Shown here: positions 44,403 to 53,366 of the stretch, one piece after another
Numbering within the stretch: the stretch's first letter is position 1
Layout: every line of letters starts with the position of its first letter
NCBI GenBank assembly: GCA_027459485.1
Contig: DAIDIG010000002.1
Coordinates: 124,001-188,000, forward strand
DNA length: 64,000 nucleotides
Reading direction: 5' to 3'
DNA from: Bdellovibrionales bacterium
Lineage (GTDB): Bacteria; Bdellovibrionota; Bdellovibrionia; Bdellovibrionales; UBA1609
Notes under the pieces: generated by a model
Told to the model about the DNA's origin: nothing
The model's input: the letters and a program-made list of their open reading frames with translations, nothing else
Database searches by the model: none
Translations under genes and position numbers: made by a program

Positions 44403-45923
44403 ATGAGCGCAATGAAAGAGCATCCGTCAGAACGATTGATCCGTCTGCGAAAGAAATTGGGCATTTCTCAAAGAGAAATGGCGCAAGAATTTGCGGTCTC
44501 AAACGGAGCCGTCGCTTTATGGGAAAGTGGCGAAAGACCGATACCTGGGCCAGTAATTAAGCTCATCGATTCGTTTGAATCTTACCTAAAACCGAAAAAA
44601 TTTTCGAACGCCGAGATCAACACAATTGATGCAGTTAGTGGCAAGTGGGCTGAAGACATTCTTTTGGCGACTTGCAATAAGAAAGCGCAGTCGCGTTTGG
44701 TTTCGCTGAGACCAAAATTTAAAGAGCTGATTCAATATTATTTGTGTAAAAATCTCCCGCACGACAGCATTCAGAGGAGAGTGCAGTTTGCGATACTTCA
44801 ACAGTTGATTCAAAAAATAAAAGAAACCCGGGGGCTGCCCTTAAAGTTAATTCAGCTCGCGAGCCATCTTGACCCCGAAATTCCAGCCTCGTTGAGGGAG
44901 TATCTGCATCATGTTCAGACGGCATTAACGGCCATGCCCGCGCACGTCGCTTCACGCGTTATCCATCAACAATTTGGGCAACGACCGACTGAGCTATTCG
45001 CACAGTGGCAAGCCGAACCCTTTGCAACGGCGAGCATCGGGCAAGTTCATCTGGCGCGACTGCATACCGGAGAGTGGGTGGCCGTTAAGGTTCAATATCC
45101 AAATATCCGTGAAGAACTTGAGGCGGCATTTTACGACCCCGTGGTCAGAGAATTACTTGCCACGCTTCTCTGGTCCGGTTCGTCTGAGGTTTTGGAAGAG
45201 TTTCAACATCGAGTTCTTCAGGAGTGTGACTATAATAAAGAGGCTGAAAACCAAAATAACTTTCGTCATTTTTTCGAAGGCGACAACGAAATTCAGATAC
45301 CTCGAGTATTTGAAAAGTATTGCTCGAATCGAGTCTTGACTACGGGATATTTTGCCGGAGAGAGCTTTGATAAATTTTTGCAAACCGCAACTCAGGACGA
45401 AAAAAATCATGCTGCCGAATTGATCGTTCGTTTTCAGGCGGTTTCATTCTTTAAATATGGCTATATTTATGCGGATATTCACAAGGGCAATCTTCTGTTT
45501 TCTAAAGGCCAGCTGGGCATCGTCGATTTCGGTCGCGTCGTTCAATACCACGAACCCGACAAAACAAATGCCGGCAATTTAACGAAAGCCATTCTTAACA
45601 ATGATATCCAGGCCGCCCGGCGCGCGGTTGAAGGTCTCGGCATGGTGAGAGAATGGTCTGGCTTCGACTTTGATGAGCTTTGGGATTTGCTGCGCGAAGA
45701 GCATCGGCATTTTCACGAGGATAAACCGTTCAAATTTACGATCGAGTATTTAAAGAGAAAAAATCGACTGTCGAAATCTTTCAGCCAAAAAAGCTTTTTG
45801 GATATTAAAGCTCCGTTGTTTTGGAACTGGTTTGCGGTTTCGACCCATGATGCCGTTCGCGCCGAGCTTGGAGCCGAATCCAATTGGCGGAAGTTGATGC
45901 TCGGTTTGATCTCGAATTGCTAG
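44403..45923 (+). CDS. XRE-type HTH fused to an ABC1/UbiB-like atypical kinase
   Basis: About 506 residues from ATG 44403 (ATG 44412 or GTG 44370 possible). Residues about 8-60 are a Cro/C1-type HTH: SERLIRLRKKLGISQREMAQ, then VSNGAVALWESGERPIPGP. Residues about 140-420 match the ABC1/AarF/UbiB kinase: the Ala-rich loop ATASIGQVHLA, VAVKVQYP with the Lys at about 229, YADIHKGNLLF and GIVDFGRV. The signature KxGQ is changed to KLIQ. ABC1 proteins are ATPases linked to ubiquinone or lipid metabolism; an N-terminal DNA-binding domain is unusual. It stands alone and ends before a good terminator. Confidence 0.88.
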   Translation: MSAMKEHPSERLIRLRKKLGISQREMAQEFAVSNGAVALWESGERPIPGPVIKLIDSFESYLKPKKFSNAEINTIDAVSGKWAEDILLATCNKKAQSRLVSLRPKFKELIQYYLCKNLPHDSIQRRVQFAILQQLIQKIKETRGLPLKLIQLASHLDPEIPASLREYLHHVQTALTAMPAHVASRVIHQQFGQRPTELFAQWQAEPFATASIGQVHLARLHTGEWVAVKVQYPNIREELEAAFYDPVVRELLATLLWSGSSEVLEEFQHRVLQECDYNKEAENQNNFRHFFEGDNEIQIPRVFEKYCSNRVLTTGYFAGESFDKFLQTATQDEKNHAAELIVRFQAVSFFKYGYIYADIHKGNLLFSKGQLGIVDFGRVVQYHEPDKTNAGNLTKAILNNDIQAARRAVEGLGMVREWSGFDFDELWDLLREEHRHFHEDKPFKFTIEYLKRKNRLSKSFSQKSFLDIKAPLFWNWFAVSTHDAVRAELGAESNWRKLMLGLISNC

Positions 45924-45980
45924 ACCGACGGCAAGCCTCGCGCCGCAAATCACTCGATAACCACCCTTTATGGCTCCGGC

Positions 45981-46002
45981 TGCTTACGCTGTAAGCATTT
46001 TT
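45981..46002 (+). terminator. Intrinsic terminator after the HTH-kinase gene
   Basis: TGCTTAC (45981-45987) and GTAAGCA (45991-45997) form a perfect 7-base stem with loop GCT, followed by TTTTT. It lies 58 bases after the stop codon. Confidence 0.7.
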
Positions 46003-46097
46003 ATCGAATTTGCTGTGATTTGAGAACACCTTCAAACTCTTAGCTGAAACTCATAGCAATAAAATCCACAAGTTTTGGACGGAAGGGGAATTCAGAA

Positions 46098-47573
46098 ATG
46101 AGAACGTTTGTATTTTCTAAGAGTGTATTGATAGGTGGGGTCATCGCCGGGCTGGCGAGCGTTGCGTTTATACAAGGCTGTCAAAAAAAATCGAGTTCAA
46201 GTTCGACCACTGCGTGTTCTACGACTGTCACGTCGTTGCAGTCGGGAATTTGCGCGGCACAAACAGCCATGGCGGTGGCCCCCCACTTTGTTGACTCAAA
46301 CCCAACGGCGTTCAATTTGATGCCACGCCTGTTTCGTTATGCCGACAACAGTATAGAGCAGCTGCTCATGCCGGCGGCGTTTGCGACGTCAGGTCCAAGT
46401 TTAAGCGCGTTTTGGACGACTTCGACGGCTGTCCGCAGTCTGTACGACGGCAGTACCTTTGAATCGCCGCAAAATTGGATGGGCGAAGAAATGGACTCGA
46501 ATTTCGTCAACAGTAATAATGCGCCTACGACACCGTTTGGGCGCGCAGCAATGGATCAGTTTATGGCGTGTGTGCTGGGGTCCGTTACGAGTGAAATGTG
46601 GTCAAGCTCGATCGACACCGACAATCTTTTGAAAGTTGGTACATACTCGACAACGCAGGCAATCGATTTTTCAACTGCTTCAAGCGGCACATTTATGGGC
46701 TGCACGGTGCCATCAACAGCCAAGCAAAACATCGTTTCGATGGGATCGATCGCATCCGGCACCCCGATTTTAACCGTAACCGCTGTCACTGGCTCGACTT
46801 ACACAAAAGCGTACGCCATGAATGGCGGCAATACGTATTACCTGAAGCTCGATCCAACAAATCACATTATGAACTTAGGTGAGGTTGACGAGCTTACGGG
46901 GCTCCAACACGGATGGGGCGTCGAACGCCAACTGCTGTCGGTCAATAGCGGTGTGGTCGATTTTGAGTATACCTCACAATCATATTGCGGCGGCGGCGCA
47001 ACAAAGTGCACTGATGCGGCTTCAGCTGAAGGGGGCAATCTTCTCGATAGTCTTGAAATGTATCGATTTCACGTCGATACCAGTACAAATGTTGCTTACG
47101 TTTTTGGCGCTTCTACTCAGTACGACGACGCCCTGGCTTCGGGCGACGGTAGCAGCAATGCAAGCGAAAGCTTTATGCGTTATGCGATGGCCGGTAAACC
47201 CAATAGCCTGAATTCAATTTCGATTTCGATGACTGAGGCAGGTATGAGCCAAGGTTTAAGTTTCATTGCGGTTGGCGCCAGTGCTCAAAATTACGGTGAC
47301 GGTTGCATATCGGCATCGACCGGAAGTGAAAGTAACGACGGCAGTCTCAGCTGCGATCTCAGTGCATCGGCGATCGATATCACCAATAGCGGCAGCAGTG
47401 GCGCGACAAGCACGAGCGGCGTTGCCGAAGCCACAATCATTGCCCATGCTTCGAGTAGTTCGACCTACGCGTCTTCGGTTTACACGGTTGACGGCAACAC
47501 CGCGATCAACTGGTCAACTTTTGACACGAATACTTCAACGGGGATGTTCGGCGTGCCTTCTACCACGAACTAA
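46098..47573 (+). CDS. Large lipoprotein of unknown function
   Basis: 491 residues. The signal ends FIQGC with Cys28 as a probable lipidation site, followed by a KKSSSSS linker. The mature part is low in charge and rich in Ser, Thr and Gly, with scattered Cys (ACSTT, GICAA, MACVL, GCTVP, YCGGG...KCTDA, DGCIS, SCDLS) that could form disulfides. No repeat or known domain was recognised. The ATG follows GGAAGGGG. It is monocistronic, flanked by a terminator upstream and a convergent gene downstream. Confidence 0.8.
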   Translation: MRTFVFSKSVLIGGVIAGLASVAFIQGCQKKSSSSSTTACSTTVTSLQSGICAAQTAMAVAPHFVDSNPTAFNLMPRLFRYADNSIEQLLMPAAFATSGPSLSAFWTTSTAVRSLYDGSTFESPQNWMGEEMDSNFVNSNNAPTTPFGRAAMDQFMACVLGSVTSEMWSSSIDTDNLLKVGTYSTTQAIDFSTASSGTFMGCTVPSTAKQNIVSMGSIASGTPILTVTAVTGSTYTKAYAMNGGNTYYLKLDPTNHIMNLGEVDELTGLQHGWGVERQLLSVNSGVVDFEYTSQSYCGGGATKCTDAASAEGGNLLDSLEMYRFHVDTSTNVAYVFGASTQYDDALASGDGSSNASESFMRYAMAGKPNSLNSISISMTEAGMSQGLSFIAVGASAQNYGDGCISASTGSESNDGSLSCDLSASAIDITNSGSSGATSTSGVAEATIIAHASSSSTYASSVYTVDGNTAINWSTFDTNTSTGMFGVPSTTN

Positions 47574-47623
47574 AGTGGCCAAATTGGCGGCACAAGTTCG
47601 GACCGCGCGAGGGACGATGAAGT

Positions 47624-48676
47624 TTAAGCTTTTTTGGCGGCGGCTTGTTTTTTCTGCCGCCACTGATCGAGGGCGAACTGCCGCATATCCGTAACCGAAT
47701 CGTATTCGTCGACGATCTCAACGCCGAGTAGAGTTTCAATCGCATCCTCGAGCGTGACGATCCCGGACATCGTTCCGTACTCGTTCACGACGAGAAACAA
47801 ATGCTCGCGGCGTTTGATAAATTCATCGAGCGCGGCGCTGACGGTCGTGTCCTCTGAAATCGTGTGAATAGACGTCATGATATCTTTGATCGGTATATTG
47901 TCGCGATCATGCGCAACGGCCTCCATCAACTTATAACGATGGAGCAAACCCTTCACGTTATCGAGGTCGCGATCATAAACCGGTATGCGTGAAAAGCGCA
48001 CGGGCTTGTACTTCGCCATGACGGCGCCAACGGTTTCATTCATTTCAAACGCATTCACGACGGATCGCGGGGTCATGATCTCCGAAACTTTAATTTTATT
48101 CAGCATCAGCAAGTTTTTTATGATCTTGCTTTCTTTCTGGTGAATCGCCCCTTCATCGGCGCCGATTTCGGCCGTCGCAATCATTTCTTCTCGCGAAGTA
48201 CTGTGCACATTTTCTTTGCTTTCGACGAGTCGATTGAGAAGGCCCGTCAGTGCCACAAAAGGTATCGTAATAAAGATCATCGCGCGAATGACATACGCCA
48301 AGGCGGGGGCCAGCTCTTTGGCGTAATGAGCGCCAATCGTTTTCGGCAATATTTCTGAAAACACCAAAATTACAAATGTTAGTATCGCGGAGGCCACGCC
48401 CAATGTCGTGTCACCCCAGATGTGCACGACTTCGCGCCCGATCATCATGGAGCCCGCCGTGTTCGCAATCGTATTCAACGTCAAAATAGCGGCGATCGGG
48501 CGTTCGATGTTTTCGCGTAAACGCTCGAGCAGCTCACCCGTCCGCTTGCGGCGTTTACCGACTAGGGCGATCGCAGCCGGTGATATTGAGAGGATTGAGG
48601 CCTCGCTCATCGAGCAAATAAAAGAAGTCGCAAGAGTGGCGACGACGTACAAGATCAGTGCAAGATGGTCGTCCAT
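47624..48676 (-). CDS. DUF21 (CNNM)-CBS domain membrane protein
   Basis: 350 residues. The N-terminal DUF21/CNNM domain has about four membrane helices (SEASILSISPAAIALVGKRR, NTIANTAGSMMIGREVVHIW, ILVFSEILPKTIGAHYA). A pair of CBS domains follows at about 200-325 (ISEIMTPRS-like VSEIMTPRSVVNAF, DIMTSIHTISEDTTVSAAL, VVNEYGTMSGIVTLEDAIE). The C-terminal CorC_HlyC transporter-associated domain is missing; the protein ends soon after the CBS pair. Relatives are linked to magnesium or other divalent-cation export. It precedes a convergent lipoprotein gene. Confidence 0.92.
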   Translation of the reverse strand: MDDHLALILYVVATLATSFICSMSEASILSISPAAIALVGKRRKRTGELLERLRENIERPIAAILTLNTIANTAGSMMIGREVVHIWGDTTLGVASAILTFVILVFSEILPKTIGAHYAKELAPALAYVIRAMIFITIPFVALTGLLNRLVESKENVHSTSREEMIATAEIGADEGAIHQKESKIIKNLLMLNKIKVSEIMTPRSVVNAFEMNETVGAVMAKYKPVRFSRIPVYDRDLDNVKGLLHRYKLMEAVAHDRDNIPIKDIMTSIHTISEDTTVSAALDEFIKRREHLFLVVNEYGTMSGIVTLEDAIETLLGVEIVDEYDSVTDMRQFALDQWRQKKQAAAKKA

Positions 48677-48688
48677 GAAGCTACTATT

Positions 48689-49225
48689 TTAGCGGACTTC
48701 GGGGTCTTCGTAAACGCGGCTGCCTGTTGCCTTGCGTTGCCCCTGATATTTGCCTTTATAGGGATTAAGAGCGGCTTGATCCATCTGACAAAAGACCAGT
48801 TGGCAAACGCGGCGCCCGGCCCGCAAACGAATGGGGAGCGAATTTGCATTGTAAAGTTCGAGCGTAATTTGCCCTTCGAAGCCAGGGTCAACCCAGCCGG
48901 CATTTTGAATAAAGAGCCCGATGCGCCCGATGGAACTTCGCCCTTCGACAAACGCCGTTAGATTATGAGGTAAGCGAATATACTCTTCGGTCGTCGCCAA
49001 AAGGAACGAGTGCGGTGGCATTATTATCTCGTCGTCCTCAATTTCACGATACAAAATTTTAGATTCCATATCAATGATGTGCATCTGCCGGTCTTCGACA
49101 ATCAAAAAGTGACGGCCCAAATGGCAGTCAATCGAAGCTGGTTGAATCGAATTCGAGCGAAGTGGCTCGACCAGCAATTCGCCACTATTGATCATGGCTG
49201 TCAGCGTTTTATCGGAGAGGATCAT
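48689..49225 (-). CDS. dcd: dCTP deaminase
   Basis: 178 residues. Family motifs: MILSDKTLTAMINSGEL, IQPASIDCHLGRHFLI, FVEGRSSIGRIGLFIQNAGW at 92-111, and DPGFEGQITLEL with the likely catalytic Glu E123, then CQLVFCQM. It belongs to the dUTPase-like trimeric fold and makes dUTP from dCTP on the route to dTMP. Whether it also hydrolyses dUTP, as bifunctional archaeal-type forms do, cannot be told. It lies 12 bases upstream of the DUF21-CBS gene in the same direction and may share its transcript. Confidence 0.94.
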   Translation of the reverse strand: MILSDKTLTAMINSGELLVEPLRSNSIQPASIDCHLGRHFLIVEDRQMHIIDMESKILYREIEDDEIIMPPHSFLLATTEEYIRLPHNLTAFVEGRSSIGRIGLFIQNAGWVDPGFEGQITLELYNANSLPIRLRAGRRVCQLVFCQMDQAALNPYKGKYQGQRKATGSRVYEDPEVR

Positions 49226-49484
49226 GGTTTGACCTTATAGCAGGTTCAAGTGCAGACAACCAGGACTGTATCGCAACATTTACCCCTATCGTGAAGAAGT
49301 GAAACAGCCGCAGTGCGTGAGAGACAAAAATTATTTCAAAGTTTCGGAGCTGATACAGTCGCATTGACAAAAAAATCGCAAAACCTGTAGATCGAACGTG
49401 AGGGCGGGGCGGTGGCTACAAGGCGAAAGTCCCGGGGATTTTTAAAAACGGCGCGTCCAGCGTCTACAACAAAGAGGGGGATTT
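49226..49484 (+). promoter_or_regulatory. Divergent spacer with a likely promoter and GC-rich leader for the DUF4189 gene
   Basis: TTGACA at 49364-49369 with a weak -10 (TGTAGA, 49386-49391, 16-base gap) would give a leader of about 90 bases. The leader is GC-rich (49399-49437) and could pair GGGGC with GTCCC before an AGAGGGGG ribosome site at about 49472. I compared it with c-di-GMP-I, RNase P, SRP and tmRNA patterns and found no match. Confidence 0.4.
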
Positions 49485-49838
49485 ATGAAAAAACTATTAG
49501 TAGCGGTCGTGTTCTTGGTATCGTCTGCCGCATTCGCGCAGTACGAAGCGATCGCCTACAACCCGCAGACCGGGCAAGTGGCAGGTTCGCGCGGTTACTC
49601 GTTCGAGTCGGACGCCGTGAACAACGCGCTTTACGCCTGTCAAAATGCGTATCCTTATCAGGCATGTACAGTTATGAACACCGGCTATGCGAATTGCATC
49701 GCTCTTGCAGCGGACCACATGGGTCACTGGGGTCGCGCGCAGAATTTTCCGGGTTGGGATCAAAACGACGCCGTTTCGGGTGCTCTCAACGCTTGCGGTA
49801 GCCCAGAATGCACTTTGCTCCGAGTTGAGTGCAATTAA
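49485..49838 (+). CDS. Small exported DUF4189-like protein
   Basis: 117 residues. A clean signal peptide (MKKLLVAVVFLVSSAAFA) is followed by a mature domain of 99 residues with the DUF4189 pattern: YEAIAYNPQTGQVAGSRGYS, then A-x-x-x-AL-x-C repeated (NNALYACQNAYPYQACTV, SGALNACGSPECTLL) and NTGYANCIALAADHMGHWG. Cys residues are spaced for two or three disulfides. Function is unknown; such proteins occur in the envelope. A strong AGAGGGGG site precedes the ATG and a strong terminator follows, suggesting a well-expressed single gene. Confidence 0.82.
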   Translation: MKKLLVAVVFLVSSAAFAQYEAIAYNPQTGQVAGSRGYSFESDAVNNALYACQNAYPYQACTVMNTGYANCIALAADHMGHWGRAQNFPGWDQNDAVSGALNACGSPECTLLRVECN

Positions 49839-49864
49839 TCCGATTTTAAAAATTTAAAGCTTAT

Positions 49865-49897
49865 AAAAAAGGCGGGTCAGCAAATGCCCGCCTTTTT
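49865..49897. terminator. Bidirectional intrinsic terminator
   Basis: AAAAAAGGCGGG and CCCGCCTTTTT pair around TCAGCAAATG. The GGCGGG/CCCGCC stem (49871-49876, 49887-49892) has a T-run on the right for the plus strand and an A-run on the left that serves the minus strand. It lies between the convergent DUF4189 and spondin-like genes. Confidence 0.9.
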
Positions 49898-49915
49898 CAT
49901 TGCTACGAGTTGTCT

Positions 49916-50677
49916 CTATTCCGCGCGAATTTGAATTTGAACGGCTCCGGACGACGGAATAAGCAATGACTGAGTATCGCTCGCGCCGTACTTCGCTTCC
50001 AAAAAATCGACGACGCTTGGCAGGTACGGCGCAAAAAATCGAATGTGCGCTGCACCTCTCAGTGGCATCGAAAGCTCTCGAAGGCATGAAACCGCGTTGC
50101 TGGCGTCGGCACATGCATTCGAACAGCCTCCGCCGGCCAACACGCACGCCGGTGTGGGAGTGACATTCGGCTCAATTGGATTCGAAAAAGCGCCCGTTTG
50201 CAAAACCTGATCGTGCATCGAGATTTCATCCAATTCATGAGTCGACAAAGCGACGAGATCGCGGGATTTGATTTCGCCGACGGAACAAGCATCCTTGGTC
50301 TTACCGTACATCGCTTCGAAGTGAACGCTTTGCCGAGCGGGATTTTGCAATTCAACTTCAACCGTAGAATGTTCGCCGGGTAAGATCGGTGCCGAGGTAT
50401 GAGTAACAAATGTCACGTCAGAGTGGTTCATGATTTCACTCGCACGTGTTTCAGGATGGCCGGTAGTGCAAAGTTGAATGAACCCTGCAGTCGGGCTTTC
50501 GCCCACCTGAGCTTTCGGTTGTTGCCCGTTTTCGATATAGATCACAGCGGGCGAAATCGGCATGCCGCTGCCGTTTGTCACCGTTAAATCATACTTGGCG
50601 GCATGCGCCTGAGCTGCGACAGATAACAGCGCGGTCACAGCGCACGTTAAAACCGAAAATTGTTTTGCTTGAGTCAT
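49916..50677 (-). CDS. Exported spondin-N-like protein
   Basis: About 253 residues from ATG 50677, with GGGGGA upstream; the longer frame from 50749 hides the signal peptide. After the signal (AQAHAA) the mature part begins AKYDLTVTNGSGMPISPAVI, followed by a beta-sandwich with THTSAPILPGEHSTVEVEL, the layout of bacterial spondin-N domains. A Cys-rich insert (ACVLAGGGCSNACADASNAV) follows near 190-210. Spondin-type domains mediate extracellular adhesion in animals; the role in bacteria is unknown. Its 3' end shares the bidirectional terminator. Confidence 0.72.
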   Translation of the reverse strand: MTQAKQFSVLTCAVTALLSVAAQAHAAKYDLTVTNGSGMPISPAVIYIENGQQPKAQVGESPTAGFIQLCTTGHPETRASEIMNHSDVTFVTHTSAPILPGEHSTVEVELQNPARQSVHFEAMYGKTKDACSVGEIKSRDLVALSTHELDEISMHDQVLQTGAFSNPIEPNVTPTPACVLAGGGCSNACADASNAVSCLRELSMPLRGAAHIRFFAPYLPSVVDFLEAKYGASDTQSLLIPSSGAVQIQIRAE

Positions 50678-50818
50678 TTTTAGTTCCCCCTTGTTTCGTT
50701 GAGTCGCGACCATCGAGTGGTCTCCGAAATCTATTATCGGAGACCACACCCAGATGTCGCGATTAGACTCTCTAAACTCGGAGGTAAGCGGGGCTCACTT
50801 CAAAACGAGCCCGCGGAG

Positions 50819-52927
50819 TTATTTGTTCTCCGCTGCTCGCTTCTCTTGATATTTTTTTGCAAGTTCGTCTTGAATATTGCGCGGGCATTGGGCGTAACGT
50901 GAGAATTCCATTGTGAATTCTCCCTTGCCTTGAGTTGCCGAGCGCAAAATTGTCGAGTAGCCGAACATTTCAGAAAGCGGAACTTCGGCGTTGATCACCA
51001 CGAGACCGCCATCCATCGAGCTTGTGCCCTGAATAATACCACGGCGTTGGTTGATTTGGCCCATCACGGTGCCTTGATATTCTTCGGGGCAAGTCACTTC
51101 AAGTTTCATGATCGGTTCAAGCGCGCACGGGCCCGCCTTTTCGTAACCTTGGCGAAAGGCCGCCATCGCGCAAATGCGAAAGGCCATCTCGCTCGAGTCG
51201 ACGTCGTGATAAGCGCCGTCTTGCAGCCGCACAAGCACGTTGACGATCGGGAAGCCAATAAGCGGCCCTTTTGCCATTTGCTCGGCAAAACCCTTATCAC
51301 AGGCCGGGATAAATTCACGAGGGATACGACCGCCGACGATTTCGTCCACAAATTCGTAAATCTTTTCGCTATTCGGCGGGAGCGGCTCCATCATACCGGC
51401 GACTTTTGCATACTGACCCGCACCGCCTGTTTGCTTTTTGTGAGTGTAATCGAAAGCCGCAGCCTGCGTAATTGTCTCGCGATAGGCCACTTGCGGCGCG
51501 CCTGCGACCACCTCGCATTTGAATTCGCGTTTCATCCGCTCCATGTAAACGTCAAGGTGCAGTTCGCCCATCCCTGAAATGATCGTTTCGCTGGATTCTT
51601 CATCGCGGTGAACGCGAAACGTCGGGTCTTCTTTGCGAAATTTGTTGAGCGCTTTCGTGAAATTGTCGGCGCCCGCTTTGTCTTTTGGGCGAACGGCAAG
51701 CGAAATCACCGCATTCGGTACGAACATCGAAGTCATGGTGAGATTCACTGTGCCATCTGTAAACGTGGTGCCCGATTCGCAATCGATACCAAACATCGCG
51801 ATAATATCGCCGGCTGATGACGACTCGGTCTCTTCCATCTTATCAGCATGCATGCGCGCAAGACGTGGTACCTTAATTTTTTTGCCCGTCTGCATGTTCG
51901 TGATGAAGTCGCCTTTTTTAACCGTGCCTTGATAAATACGCACATAAGTCAATTGGCCGAACGGCGTCTCTTGCAGCTTAAATCCGTAACCGACAAACGG
52001 TTTCGACGGGTCGCAAGGTAATTCGACTTTGGCTTCTTTGTTGTCTTGATCAAGCGCTTCGTTTTTCACCTCAGTCGGGTTCGGCAAGTAATCCGTCACA
52101 CCGTTGAGTAGCAACTGTACGCCCTTGTTCTTATAGGCCGAGCCCATGAAAACGGGTGTGAGCTGCATCGAAAGACAACCTTTGCGGATGGCTTTCTTGA
52201 GTTCTTCTTCAGACGGGTCTTCTTCCATTAAAAACTTTTCGCCCAAAGCTTCGTCGAAATCGGCGGCCTTGGCGATCAGTTCTTGACGGTATTTTTTCGC
52301 ATCGTCATGCAATTGCGGCGGGATGGCCTCTTCGCGAATGTGCTCGCCGTTTTCGCCATCGAAATAAAACGCCTTCATTTTAACCAAATCCACGACACCT
52401 TCGAAGCCGTCTTCGGCGCCGATCGGGATTTGCATCATGGCCGCATTGTGATTCAATTTGTCGCGCAAAGTGCCGGTCACGCGGTAGGCGTTGGCGCCCG
52501 AGCGATCGAGCTTATTGATAAAGGCCAAGCGTGGAACTTTGTACCGGCGCATTTGGCGGTCGACAGTGAATGATTGCGACTGCACGCCCGCCACTCCACA
52601 AAGCACGAGAATGGCGCCATCTAAAACGCGAAGCGAACGTTCCACTTCGATCGTAAAATCGACGTGCCCGGGCGTATCGATGATGTTGATCTCCGTATCG
52701 CCCCAGTGAACGTTGGTGGCGGCCGATTGAATGGTGATTCCGCGCTCGCGTTCAAGCTCCATAGAATCCATGGTCGCGCCGACGCCGTCTTTGCCTTTTA
52801 CTTCATGAATGGCATGAATACGGCCGGTGTAAAAAAGAACACGCTCGGTTAAGGTCGTTTTACCCGAATCGATGTGAGCCGAGATCCCGATGTTTCTTAC
52901 TTTTTCTAGAACCCATTTACCAGCCAT
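50819..52927 (-). CDS. fusA: Elongation factor G, spd/mitochondrial EF-G1 type
   Basis: 702 residues with all five EF-G domains. GTPase motifs: [10 protein letters not shown] (P-loop, 17-26), RGITIQSAA (switch I), [10 protein letters not shown] (switch II), and [11 protein letters not shown] (NKxD). Several stretches, [20 protein letters not shown] and [20 protein letters not shown], resemble the spirochaete/planctomycete/delta-proteobacterial spdEFG1 class and its mitochondrial relative rather than E. coli FusA. It drives translocation on the ribosome. It is not in a str operon: no rpsL, rpsG or tuf lies nearby. Confidence 0.95.
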   Translation of the reverse strand: MAGKWVLEKVRNIGISAHIDSGKTTLTERVLFYTGRIHAIHEVKGKDGVGATMDSMELERERGITIQSAATNVHWGDTEINIIDTPGHVDFTIEVERSLRVLDGAILVLCGVAGVQSQSFTVDRQMRRYKVPRLAFINKLDRSGANAYRVTGTLRDKLNHNAAMMQIPIGAEDGFEGVVDLVKMKAFYFDGENGEHIREEAIPPQLHDDAKKYRQELIAKAADFDEALGEKFLMEEDPSEEELKKAIRKGCLSMQLTPVFMGSAYKNKGVQLLLNGVTDYLPNPTEVKNEALDQDNKEAKVELPCDPSKPFVGYGFKLQETPFGQLTYVRIYQGTVKKGDFITNMQTGKKIKVPRLARMHADKMEETESSSAGDIIAMFGIDCESGTTFTDGTVNLTMTSMFVPNAVISLAVRPKDKAGADNFTKALNKFRKEDPTFRVHRDEESSETIISGMGELHLDVYMERMKREFKCEVVAGAPQVAYRETITQAAAFDYTHKKQTGGAGQYAKVAGMMEPLPPNSEKIYEFVDEIVGGRIPREFIPACDKGFAEQMAKGPLIGFPIVNVLVRLQDGAYHDVDSSEMAFRICAMAAFRQGYEKAGPCALEPIMKLEVTCPEEYQGTVMGQINQRRGIIQGTSSMDGGLVVINAEVPLSEMFGYSTILRSATQGKGEFTMEFSRYAQCPRNIQDELAKKYQEKRAAENK

Positions 52928-53009
52928 TGCGAACCTTTCGTGCTAGCGCTTTAATGCGATTAATTTTATGCCATTGAAAGCGTGAATAAATATCATGTTT
53001 TTTCGCAGC

Positions 53010-53203
53010 TTGTCTAGCGCCCTGATGGTTCTAATAGGGGCCTGACCCTTGGAGCCTTGATACCCCGCCGGGTCCATCTATCGTCGATCCGGCGCAAACC
53101 CCTTTCGGACCAACCCTGCCGCCGCCGGAACTCCGCATCGTTCCTAATTGTATTTGCAATGCCGGCAATGGCGTTCGCGCGCCGGTGAGGGCGCACCTTT
53201 TTT
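53010..53203 (+). ncRNA. ssrS: Candidate 6S RNA
   Basis: About 190 bases closed by a long-range stem: GCGCCCT (53017-53023) pairs with AGGGCGC (53188-53194), followed by ACC and TTTTTT. The 5' part, with GGGGCCTGACCC then TTGGAGCCTTGATACC at about 53037-53064, resembles the 5' strand of E. coli 6S RNA around GGGCCAGUCCCCUGAGCCGAU. An apical stem CGCCGGGTC/GATCCGGCG (53067-53075, 53086-53094) fits. 6S RNA binds the housekeeping RNA polymerase in slow growth. The match is by eye; another structured RNA is possible. Confidence 0.52.
53184..53203 (+). terminator. T-run ending the candidate 6S RNA
   Basis: The closing stem's 3' strand AGGGCGC is followed by ACC and six T residues at 53198-53203. 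A local GGTG/CACC stem (53184-53187 with 53194-53197) could also act as a short terminator hairpin. Confidence 0.45.
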
Positions 53204-53366
53204 AAGTAGGCGTCTCGAACAGCGACCGGATAAAGCTTTTTCCAAAATTGCCATGAAATCGGTTCGCGATTTTTAGGGACAGCGAAGGCTATCGGAGCAA
53301 AACGCGAGAGTGTCTGTCGGTCAGGGTTAGGTTGCGACTAAAGAAAATAGGCCGTAAAATTCGCCT

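Larger units (their letters stand above)
52928..53366. other. 439-base gene-free region holding a candidate 6S RNA
   Basis: No protein gene is credible here. Bases 53010-53203 are GC-rich and structured, and are called below as 6S RNA. Bases 52928-53009 are AT-rich and should hold the fusA promoter (minus) and the RNA promoter (plus). Bases 53204-53366 form the recQ-like gene's leader, where I see no clear element. Confidence 0.6.

Noticed and set aside
49393-49484. c-di-GMP-I riboswitch before the DUF4189 gene
   Set aside because: The required conserved blocks (GCAAACC, GACGCAAAGCC) are missing.
50819-52927. Part of a str ribosomal operon
   Set aside because: Neighbours are a spondin-like gene and a non-coding region; rpsL, rpsG and tuf are absent.
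53014-53196. 60-codon Arg-rich frame on the minus strand
   Set aside because: Starts at a GTG without a ribosome site and lies over the structured RNA candidate; its Arg/Pro content reflects GC-rich DNA.
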